Made by a program: the position numbers and the translations under genes
Part shown: positions 1 to 5,008 of the stretch, piece after piece
Position numbering within the stretch: position 1 is the stretch's first letter
Layout of the letters: every line of letters begins with the position of its first letter
Assembly: GCA_030741175.1 (NCBI GenBank)
Contig: JASLVT010000095.1
Span: 1-5,769 of the forward strand
Origin: Porticoccaceae bacterium
GTDB taxonomy: Bacteria > Pseudomonadota > Gammaproteobacteria > Pseudomonadales > Porticoccaceae
Length of the DNA: 5,769 bases
Direction: 5' to 3'
The notes under the pieces: model-generated
What the model was told of the DNA's origin: nothing
Seen by the model: only the letters and a program-made list of their open reading frames with translations
The model's database searches: none

Positions 1-1
1 A

Positions 2-427
2 CTGGTGATGCATGGGGACTCCCTATGTACCGATGATCAGGCCTATCAACGGTTCCGGCGTTATGCGCGCAATCCCCTATATCAGTTCTTGTTTAAGCTA
101 TTACCTGTCAAGCGACGGCAACGCATTGCTGATCAGTTGCGTGCCAAAAGCATGCAGGCCAATAGCAACAAGGCCAGTGCTATTATGGATGTCAATAATC
201 AGGCCGTGGAAGCAGTGCTGGAGCGACATAATGTTACCAGACTTATTCATGGTCATACCCATCGTCCAGATCGGCACCAACACAGTGGCGGTGAACGAAT
301 TGTACTCGGCGACTGGCATGATCTTGGCTGGGTGTTGTGTATGGATCCCGAGGGTTTTGATCTGCAGAGCTTTGTTATAGATCCCGCCTTAGAAGACCTC
401 TCCACCGTTGGCGCTGTGAACCAATAA
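2..427 (+). CDS. lpxH: UDP-2,3-diacylglucosamine diphosphatase LpxH, 3' part
   Basis: LpxH hydrolyses UDP-2,3-diacylglucosamine to lipid X and UMP, the fourth step of lipid A synthesis, at the cytoplasmic face of the inner membrane. It is a metal-dependent (Mn2+) calcineurin-like phosphoesterase. The reading frame is open at the left edge; the GTG at 5 is an internal Val and not a start. Counting from that codon, the metal motif MHGD is at residues 2-5, the substrate-binding stretch ANSNKASAIMDVN at 52-64, and the metal-ligand motif HGHTH at 82-86, followed by LGDWH near 101-105. The E. coli protein is about 240 residues, so roughly the first 110 residues, with the DxH and GNHD-type motifs, lie outside the window. 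The C-terminal tail after 125 runs somewhat beyond the E. coli end. The gene stops with TAA, and no obvious intrinsic terminator follows before yccA. The family assignment is very secure; the missing half cannot be judged. Confidence 0.96.
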   Translation: MVMHGDSLCTDDQAYQRFRRYARNPLYQFLFKLLPVKRRQRIADQLRAKSMQANSNKASAIMDVNNQAVEAVLERHNVTRLIHGHTHRPDRHQHSGGERIVLGDWHDLGWVLCMDPEGFDLQSFVIDPALEDLSTVGAVNQ

Positions 428-451
428 GTCACCCTATCGGTAAAACGGATA

Positions 452-480
452 TTGGCTATTGTGATTACAATAGGTATTAT
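452..480 (+). promoter_or_regulatory. candidate sigma70 promoter of yccA
   Basis: TTGGCT at 452-457 (4 of 6 matches to the -35 consensus) and TATTAT at 475-480 (5 of 6 to the -10 consensus) are separated by exactly 17 bases. This would start transcription near 487, giving a leader of about 30 bases before the yccA ATG at 518. It is the best-spaced pair in the 90-base gap after lpxH. It is inferred from sequence only. Confidence 0.55.
456..473. promoter_or_regulatory. operator-like perfect dyad inside the yccA promoter spacer
   Basis: The 18 bases CTATTGTGATTACAATAG form a perfect 7-base inverted repeat (456-462 and 467-473) around the 4-base centre GATT. The dyad fills nearly the whole spacer between the proposed -35 and -10 boxes and overlaps the last two bases of the -35. 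No run of T follows, so it is unlikely to be an intrinsic terminator for lpxH. The position suits a repressor or a spacer-binding regulator, but I cannot name the protein. A chance 7-base dyad in an AT-rich gap remains possible. Confidence 0.4.
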
Positions 481-506
481 TCAACCATCAACTTGTTAAT
501 CAATTT

Positions 507-510
507 AGGA
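507..510 (+). promoter_or_regulatory. Shine-Dalgarno AGGA of yccA
   Basis: AGGA lies 7 bases before the ATG at 518. This is a normal spacing and supports that start. It is the clearest ribosome binding site in the window. Confidence 0.7.
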
Positions 511-517
511 TATTGTT

Positions 518-1195
518 ATGGAAACTGATAAGTACCGCACCAAGGCAATGCCTCAAGGTATTGAAAGCACCGCCCTAGATGCCAATGTCGCCAAGGTGTT
601 GCGCAATACTTACCTCTTACTCAGCGTCACACTGGCGTTTAGTGCAGTAATGGCAGGTGTTGCTATGGCTATCAATGCACCCTATTTCGGCCTGTGGACA
701 CTACTACCCTACTTTATATGTCTGTGGATGGTAGAGAAGAACAAAAACAACGGCAGTGGTATCGTCTGGGTTTTTGCACTTACCGGCTGGATGGGTTTTA
801 CTCTGGGTCCTATCCTAAGCATGTTCTTGGCCGTTAAAGGCGCCGAACCCATCGTTATGGCATTGGGCTCTACTGCTCTGATCTTCTTCGCTTCTTCAGC
901 CTATGTGTTGACCACGAAAAAGAACCTGAACTTTATGACCGGCTTTTTAATGACTGGTATGTTGGTAGCGTTTGTTGCGGCGATAGCTAACTATTTCCTA
1001 CAAATACCTGCTCTGTCACTTACTGTAAGTGCGGTTTTTGCCTTTTTGTCCTCAGCGATAATTATGTGGCAAACCAGCGCTATCATTCATGGTGGTGAGC
1101 GCAACTATATCAGTGCCACCGTGACCCTATTTGTAATGATCTACAACCTGTTTATCAGCTTGTTGCAGATCTTTGGCATTATGGGCGACGATTAA
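518..1195 (+). CDS. yccA: YccA-type Bax inhibitor-1 family membrane protein
   Basis: This 225-residue, very hydrophobic protein with about seven membrane segments is close in length to E. coli YccA (219). Family stretches recognised include VLRNTYLLLSVTLAFSA (27-43), LTGWMGFTLGPIL (88-100), ALGSTALIFFASSAYVLTT (115-133), LQIPALSLTVSAVF (161-174), IIHGGERNYISATV (189-202) and YNLFISLLQIFG (209-220). The last carries the usual family C-terminus. In E. coli, YccA is an inner-membrane substrate and inhibitor of the AAA protease FtsH, associating with the FtsH-HflKC complex, so a role in membrane-protein quality control is inferred. Aligned from memory to Bacillus YetJ, the acidic pair implicated there in pH-gated Ca2+ leak appears to be replaced (about Gln185 and Met207), so Ca2+ channel activity should not be assumed. 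The start is fixed by AGGA 7 bases upstream. The gene probably has its own promoter and ends in a strong terminator, making it monocistronic. Confidence 0.93.
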   Translation: METDKYRTKAMPQGIESTALDANVAKVLRNTYLLLSVTLAFSAVMAGVAMAINAPYFGLWTLLPYFICLWMVEKNKNNGSGIVWVFALTGWMGFTLGPILSMFLAVKGAEPIVMALGSTALIFFASSAYVLTTKKNLNFMTGFLMTGMLVAFVAAIANYFLQIPALSLTVSAVFAFLSSAIIMWQTSAIIHGGERNYISATVTLFVMIYNLFISLLQIFGIMGDD

Positions 1196-1220
1196 CTGAA
1201 TCTAGTCAGTGCGTTATAAT
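1192..1220 (+). promoter_or_regulatory. candidate promoter of the tusE-phhB-trmA operon
   Basis: TTAACT (1192-1197) and a perfect TATAAT (1215-1220) are separated by 17 bases. The -35 box includes the TAA stop of yccA. Initiation would fall near 1227, inside the 5' arm of the yccA terminator, leaving a leader of about 65 bases before tusE. No better-spaced pair is visible between the terminator and the tusE start. Confidence 0.55.
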
Positions 1221-1221
1221 T

Positions 1222-1251
1222 AAAAGCCCTGCTGTACGGCGGGGCTTTTTT
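1222..1251 (+). terminator. intrinsic terminator after yccA
   Basis: AAAAGCCCTGC (1222-1232) pairs with GCGGGGCTTTT (1239-1249) around a 6-base loop, TGTACG. The stem has a strong GC core and one G-U pair, and a run of six T (1246-1251) follows. It lies 26 bases after the yccA stop and separates yccA from tusE. The A-rich left arm means it could also work weakly on the opposite strand, but no minus-strand gene needs it here. Confidence 0.9.
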
Positions 1252-1291
1252 AATCCCTGAACTTTTTTAAAATCCTGAGCTTTAAAATGTC

Positions 1292-1594
1292 ATGAGTAGC
1301 AAGCCAAATCATCTTAGCAAGCTCCCCAACTGGACTGCGGAACAGGCTCAGTCCAAGGCTGCTGAGCTCGATATCAGCCTTACCGACGAGCATATTCAAG
1401 TATTATTGGTAGCTAGAATGTTTTTTGATGAGTTTGGCTTTTCGCCCTCGATGCGGCCGCTGTGTAAATCAGTTTCATCAAGCCTCGGCGTTGAAAAAGG
1501 TCGCAGTCTGTATCTCAATGAAAAATTTCCCGGCAGCCCCGCAAAATCAGTTGCCCTGCTGGCCGGATTGCCAAAGCCTAAGAATTGCCTATGA
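1292..1594 (+). CDS. tusE: TusE/DsrC family sulfur relay protein, short N-terminus
   Basis: TusE accepts persulfide sulfur from TusBCD and hands it to MnmA for 2-thiolation of wobble U34 in tRNA for Lys, Glu and Gln. The 100-residue protein shows the family core: FFDEFGFSPSMRPLCK (44-59), EKG (68-70) and the C-terminal GLPKPKNCL (92-100). The active cysteine is penultimate (Cys99). The second cysteine that dissimilatory DsrC carries 11 residues before the last one is replaced by Ala88, so this is the TusE type. E. coli TusE has 109 residues; here the initial beta-hairpin segment (GKEI...GYL type) is missing. A stop codon at 1283-1285 lies in frame just upstream, so no longer start exists. No clear Shine-Dalgarno is seen (only GAG at 1277-1279). 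The yccA-tusE adjacency is also found in E. coli; tusBCD, which lie between these genes in Pseudomonas, are not here. The stop overlaps the phhB start (ATGA). Confidence 0.9.
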   Translation: MSSKPNHLSKLPNWTAEQAQSKAAELDISLTDEHIQVLLVARMFFDEFGFSPSMRPLCKSVSSSLGVEKGRSLYLNEKFPGSPAKSVALLAGLPKPKNCL

Positions 1595-1950
1595 AAGCCT
1601 ATACCTATGATGAGCTCTGCGCCATGCAAGGTAAGGCGACAGATAAACATGCACAACGGCTAACTGCGCCGGAAATAGCACTTCTGCAAGCGCAAGTTAA
1701 AAACTGGCAGATCAGCGAGGTTGATGGCGTTTTGCAATTACAGCGCCACTTCTCTGTTGCAGATTTCGTTGCTGCTATGAAGTTTGCCGCGCTGATTACC
1801 GAGATCGCTGAGGCCAATGATCACCATCCTAAACTAGTGCTGGAATATGGCTCGGTAACAGTGAGCTGGTGGTCACACAGTATCGCCGGTTTACATCTCA
1901 ATGATTTTGCCGCCGCCGCTAAAACCGACCAGGCCTTTTCCAGCCTATGA
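1591..1950 (+). CDS. phhB: pterin-4a-carbinolamine dehydratase
   Basis: The enzyme dehydrates 4a-hydroxytetrahydrobiopterin to quinonoid dihydropterin, recycling the cofactor of aromatic amino acid hydroxylases. PCD-like proteins have also been linked to molybdopterin metabolism and to transcriptional co-activation (DCoH). The 119-residue protein has normal length and carries the full active-site pattern: Glu74-x3-His78-His79-Pro80-x5-Tyr86-x9-His96-x8-Asp105. Activity is therefore expected. The ATG at 1591 is chosen over an in-frame TTG at 1585 because it forms an ATGA overlap with the tusE stop and gives the standard N-terminus (MKAYTYDELCAMQGK). No strong Shine-Dalgarno precedes it, which suggests translational coupling to tusE. 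Its own stop overlaps the trmA start in the same way. No hydroxylase gene (phhA) is in the window, so the physiological substrate is open. Confidence 0.94.
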   Translation: MKAYTYDELCAMQGKATDKHAQRLTAPEIALLQAQVKNWQISEVDGVLQLQRHFSVADFVAAMKFAALITEIAEANDHHPKLVLEYGSVTVSWWSHSIAGLHLNDFAAAAKTDQAFSSL

Positions 1951-3041
1951 GCATCGATTATCAAGACCCAGATCAGTATCAGCTACAGCTCGACAACAAG
2001 ATCCAGCGTTTCTATCAGACCATGGCTGATGCTGGGGTGCAGTTAGATAGAGCAACCGTTCATCGCTCAGAGCCCTTGGGCTTTCGTATGCGCGCTGAAT
2101 TTCGTGTGTGGCATGAAAATGGGCAGGCTCATTATGCGATGAATAAGCCGGGTGAAAAGCGCCCATTTATTCAGGATTTTCCCATTGGTGCACCACTGAT
2201 TAATCAACTGATGCCGCCATTACTAGATGCGCTGAATCGCAGTGAGATACTGAGTCGCAAATGCTTTTCTGTAGAATTTCTAACCACCACCAGTGGTGAG
2301 GCACTGATAACACTGATCTATCACCGCCCTCTCGATGAACAATGGGAGGTTGAAGCAAGAGCATTACAGACTGAGCTTGATGTCGCCATTATTGGTCGTA
2401 GCCGCAAGCAAAAGCTGGTGTTAGATCGAGACTATGTGACTGAAGTGCTGCAGTTGCATGATCGCCAATATAGTTATCAGCAGGTGGAGTCTGGCTTTAC
2501 CCAACCCAATGCTGGGATCAATTGTCAGATGCTTAATTGGGCTAGTAATTGCGTTGCCAATAGCAATAGTCAGGATCTGTTGGAGCTCTATTGTGGCAAT
2601 GGCAATTTTACGGTGCCACTCGCACGCCACTTTAATGCTGTGCTGGCAACGGAGATATCCAAGGTGTCGGTAAATTCCGCATTGACCAATTTTGCCGCCA
2701 ATCAAATCGATAATATTGAGGTAGTGCGATTATCTGCTGAGGAGCTCACTCAGGCGCTCAATAAACAGCGCCCCTTCCGTCGGCTGGCCCATATTGATTT
2801 GGACAGCTATAACTTTTCAACCGTGCTAGTTGATCCGCCCCGGGCAGGTCTAGATGCCGATACCGAGAAGCTGCTGTGTCGCTTTGACCGCATTCTGTAT
2901 ATTTCCTGCAATCCAAACACGCTGGCACAAAACCTTGCTGAGATTACCAAAACACATGCTATTGAAGCCGCCGCGGTGTTCGACCAATTCCCATGGACCG
3001 AGCACCTTGAGTCAGGTGTGCTACTCAGTCGATCCGCTTAG
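1947..3041 (+). CDS. trmA: tRNA (uracil-54-C5)-methyltransferase TrmA
   Basis: TrmA uses S-adenosylmethionine to make 5-methyluridine at position 54 in the T-loop of tRNAs; the E. coli enzyme also acts as a tRNA folding chaperone. The 364 residues match the E. coli length (366). Visible elements are GFRMRAEFRVWH (45-56), QPN (187-189, with the uracil-contacting Gln), the SAM-binding LLELYCGNGNFTVPLA (211-226), DPPRAGLD (296-303), the catalytic Cys321 in YISCNPNTLAQN (318-329), and FPWTEHLESGVLL (348-360) with Glu355 as the general base. All four key residues sit at a constant offset of 3 from the E. coli numbering (Q190, D299, C324, E358). There is no TRAM domain and no four-cysteine iron-sulfur motif, which excludes RlmC and RlmD. 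Translation is probably coupled to phhB through the ATGA overlap. The TAG stop overlaps the stop of the convergent DUF2489 gene. Confidence 0.97.
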   Translation: MSIDYQDPDQYQLQLDNKIQRFYQTMADAGVQLDRATVHRSEPLGFRMRAEFRVWHENGQAHYAMNKPGEKRPFIQDFPIGAPLINQLMPPLLDALNRSEILSRKCFSVEFLTTTSGEALITLIYHRPLDEQWEVEARALQTELDVAIIGRSRKQKLVLDRDYVTEVLQLHDRQYSYQQVESGFTQPNAGINCQMLNWASNCVANSNSQDLLELYCGNGNFTVPLARHFNAVLATEISKVSVNSALTNFAANQIDNIEVVRLSAEELTQALNKQRPFRRLAHIDLDSYNFSTVLVDPPRAGLDADTEKLLCRFDRILYISCNPNTLAQNLAEITKTHAIEAAAVFDQFPWTEHLESGVLLSRSA

Positions 3042-3502
3042 TGAAGGCTAATATTGACCAATTGCTGAGCACCAGCCTGAATAAAGTCGGCATACTTAGC
3101 TTCAATGCTTTTGCGTTCAGCGTTAAGCCGTCTCTTTTCTGATTTCTCCAGCATTGCCCAATCATCGAGAATGGGGATATAGGCAGTGGCCTCCGCTAAT
3201 TGCCGAAATACCTCAAACTGCTGTTCTTCAGCCTCGGTGGCAATTACTTGCTGAGAGAGAAAACCAATACGCATAGCAGCCTCGGTATCAGATAGATCCT
3301 TTTGCAATAATGCTCGCGCAATAATCTGAATTGACTGTCGTGCTTCAAGATTCTTAGATTGCAGATCGGCCTGTAGTTGTTCCGTCTGCGCCTTGAGTTG
3401 AGTCTGTTGAACTCGTAGCTTTTGCCATAAATAAGCCGCATACCCAGCCAGAGCCGACACAAGCAACAAGGCCGCCCAGAAAGCGAGCTGAAGATAATCC
3501 AT
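3038..3502 (-). CDS. DUF2489 family membrane-anchored protein of unknown function
   Basis: The 154-residue protein has an N-terminal membrane segment (about residues 5-26, LQLAFWAALLLVSALAGYAAYLW region). A Gln-rich probable coiled coil follows (28-54), then a soluble helical domain with the DUF2489-like stretch SIQIIARALLQKDLSDTEAAMRIGFL (split here as SIQIIARALLQ at 57-67 and MRIGFL at 77-82) and a conserved charged tail (ILDDW at 111-115, EKRRLNAERKSIEAKY at 122-137). With one anchor and few residues before it, the bulk most likely faces the cytoplasm, but topology is inferred. The biochemical role is not known to me. It lies downstream of rmuC on the same strand after 150 bases and converges on trmA with a 4-base overlap of stop codons. 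The ATG at 3502 has only a weak upstream purine stretch; a perfect -10 box lies 32 bases upstream. Family recall is from memory, so it is moderately sure. Confidence 0.82.
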   Translation of the reverse strand: MDYLQLAFWAALLLVSALAGYAAYLWQKLRVQQTQLKAQTEQLQADLQSKNLEARQSIQIIARALLQKDLSDTEAAMRIGFLSQQVIATEAEEQQFEVFRQLAEATAYIPILDDWAMLEKSEKRRLNAERKSIEAKYADFIQAGAQQLVNISLH

Positions 3503-3652
3503 AACAAATAGTCTCTACGTGTTTTACAGTGCCCATTATACGCAAGTACAAGTCGGCTTGGGTTCCGCAATATCGATGCATGCTAAGATGCATTTGGTGG
3601 TATTAGTGGGATTTAGCGCTACAGATATTAGCATCGGCACGGATCTCCACTA
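3503..3652. other. 150-base gap between rmuC and the DUF2489 gene
   Basis: The gap holds no gene I can support. It contains the -10 candidate above and two copies of GATGCAT (3575-3581 and 3587-3593), whose ATGCAT cores could pair as a 6-base stem with a 6-base loop. No T-run follows on either strand, so it is not a convincing terminator for rmuC. A distant AGTGG/CCACT pair (3605-3609 and 3647-3651) is probably chance. Confidence 0.5.
3535..3540 (-). promoter_or_regulatory. candidate -10 box for the DUF2489 gene
   Basis: On the minus strand this is a perfect TATAAT, 32 bases before the ATG at 3502. The predicted start near 3528 gives a leader of about 25 bases. The sequence 17 bases further upstream (ACCCAA) is a poor -35, so the promoter would be weak or activator-dependent. 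Co-transcription with rmuC is the alternative. Confidence 0.4.
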
Positions 3653-4927
3653 TCAGTCGTTGCTATCCTTATCTTCTAGACTGGGAATATCCTGATCTGA
3701 GGACAGATCGGTTATCGATGGATCAGCTGGCATGGTTCTTTTGGTTTTGGCACCCAGTTTTTTAAGCTCCTCACTGCGCCGCAACAGATTTCCCCGCCCT
3801 GTAGACAATCTCTTGCGCGCGGTATCCCATGCCTCGGTACTTTTATCCAAGTGACGGCCTACCTCATCTAAAGACTCTACATAGAGCACGAATTGATCAT
3901 AGAGTGCGCCCGCTTTCTCAGCGATAAGCTGAGCATTGCGGTTTTGATCGGCATAGCGCCATAGATTTTTTATCGTTCGCAGCGTCACCATTAAAGTACT
4001 TGGGCTGACCAAGATAATGCCGCGATCATAGGCATCACGCATCATATCTGGATCATGATCAAGAGCGAGCATAAATGCCGCCTCAACAGGCACAAAAATC
4101 AACACAAAATCCAGACTGTTGACCCCTGCTAAACTCTCATAGTCCTTACCACTAAGTCCTTTTATATGAGCGCGCATCGAGGCTAGGTGTTGCGCTAGAC
4201 ACTGAGCCCTACTCTCTTCGTCTTGGGCGTGGAAATAGCCTTCGTAATCCACCAGACTGACCTTGGCATCAATAACAATATCGCGACCTTCAGGTAAATG
4301 CACAATAACATCGGGATTGCGTCGTTTACCGGATTCATCTTTGAGTGCAACCTGAGTTTCATACTCTCGACCATTGGATAGCCCAGAGTCCTCTAACAAC
4401 TTTTCTAATACAAACTCACCCCAGTTACCCTGCGCCTTATTATCGCCGCGCAACGCATTGGCCAAGCTCACCGCATCGGCAGACACCTGTAAGGTTTGTT
4501 TTTGCAGTTCACTAATCTGACCAACCAATTTATTGCGATCGGCATTTTCTTTATCGTAAACAGTTTCCACCTGCTTGCGAAAATCACCAATATCTCGCCG
4601 CAATGGGCTGAGAGAATGCTCAATAGCCTCTTTACTCTGAGCGGAAAATTTTGCCTGTTTATCATCAAAAATTCGATTTGCTAGATTTTCGAACTCCTGC
4701 CCGAGAGTTACTTTGGCGTCTTGTAACAATTTGAGCTGCGCATCAAACTGAGCCTGCTGACTCACTAGTCGCTGTTCAAGCAATGCATTGGCCGATTTGA
4801 TCTCAGCGACCTCTGCAGTTTGTTGATTGCGCGATAAACTTCGACTGAGGACATAGCCCAGCAGCATACCGACAATGACGCCGCCGAGACTCCAAATGAT
4901 CAGACTGAGACTTATTGATGTTTGCAT
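3653..4927 (-). CDS. rmuC: RmuC family DNA recombination protein
   Basis: RmuC proteins were identified by their effect on inversion between short inverted repeats; they carry a predicted PD-(D/E)XK-like nuclease core, but no confirmed reaction is known to me. This 424-residue copy has an N-terminal membrane anchor (about 7-27), a long coiled coil (about 36-150), then the RmuC domain. The domain includes GNWGEFVLEKLLEDSGL (167-183) with Glu171, RNPDVIVHLPEGRDIVIDAK (203-222) with Asp206 and the Asp220-Ala-Lys222 catalytic-like triplet, FVLIFVPVEAAFMLAL (274-289), IILVSPSTLMVTLRTI (304-319) and W323 in NLWRYADQN. The C-terminal tail from about 395 is Ser/Asp/Glu-rich and likely disordered. Length is typical or slightly short compared with E. 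coli (475). An in-frame stop close upstream of the ATG leaves 4927 as the first possible start; there is no good Shine-Dalgarno (GAGGA is about 16 bases away). It is divergent from an AddB-like repair gene, which suits a repair context. Confidence 0.95.
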   Translation of the reverse strand: MQTSISLSLIIWSLGGVIVGMLLGYVLSRSLSRNQQTAEVAEIKSANALLEQRLVSQQAQFDAQLKLLQDAKVTLGQEFENLANRIFDDKQAKFSAQSKEAIEHSLSPLRRDIGDFRKQVETVYDKENADRNKLVGQISELQKQTLQVSADAVSLANALRGDNKAQGNWGEFVLEKLLEDSGLSNGREYETQVALKDESGKRRNPDVIVHLPEGRDIVIDAKVSLVDYEGYFHAQDEESRAQCLAQHLASMRAHIKGLSGKDYESLAGVNSLDFVLIFVPVEAAFMLALDHDPDMMRDAYDRGIILVSPSTLMVTLRTIKNLWRYADQNRNAQLIAEKAGALYDQFVLYVESLDEVGRHLDKSTEAWDTARKRLSTGRGNLLRRSEELKKLGAKTKRTMPADPSITDLSSDQDIPSLEDKDSND

Positions 4928-5008
4928 CGTTTAATTGTACCAGTCCTCTGTCAATTACACCGCTGTTTTGCGATTATAGAGCGAAATAAACAAGAGTGCT
5001 TTGGTGTC
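4928..5008. promoter_or_regulatory. divergent intergenic region of rmuC and the AddB-like gene
   Basis: These 81 bases must hold the start signals of both genes unless they are read from outside. On the minus strand a perfect TATAAT lies at 4973-4978, about 45 bases before the rmuC ATG, without a good -35 at 16-18 bases. A minus-strand TTGACA (4949-4954) is only 9 bases from TACAAT (4934-4939), so these do not form one promoter. On the plus strand TATAGA (4975-4980) overlaps the same site and lacks a -35. No LexA-type CTG-N10-CAG box is evident. Confidence 0.4.

Noticed and set aside
5..7. GTG at the left edge as a possible start of a short protein
   Set aside because: The frame is open to the window edge and the codon lies in the conserved VMHGD segment of LpxH, so it is an internal valine of a truncated gene.
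1585..1590. TTG at 1585 as the start of phhB
   Set aside because: It would add two residues and lies inside tusE; the ATG at 1591 gives the standard N-terminus and the ATGA overlap also seen at the next junction.
2421..2705. 94-codon open frame on the minus strand within trmA
   Set aside because: It is antisense to the conserved middle of TrmA, has Ile/His-rich low-information composition and matches no family I recognise.
3605..3651. AGTGG/CCACT pair as an rmuC terminator
   Set aside because: The arms are short, separated by 37 bases, and no T-run follows on the minus strand.
4496..4684. 62-codon plus-strand frame inside rmuC
   Set aside because: It is the shadow of the RmuC coiled-coil region, with no ribosome site and no recognisable protein features.
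4934..4954. Minus-strand TTGACA and TACAAT before rmuC as a promoter
   Set aside because: The spacer is only 9 bases, far from the 16-18 needed. A TGG-extended TACAAT alone would give an almost leaderless transcript, so it was not called.
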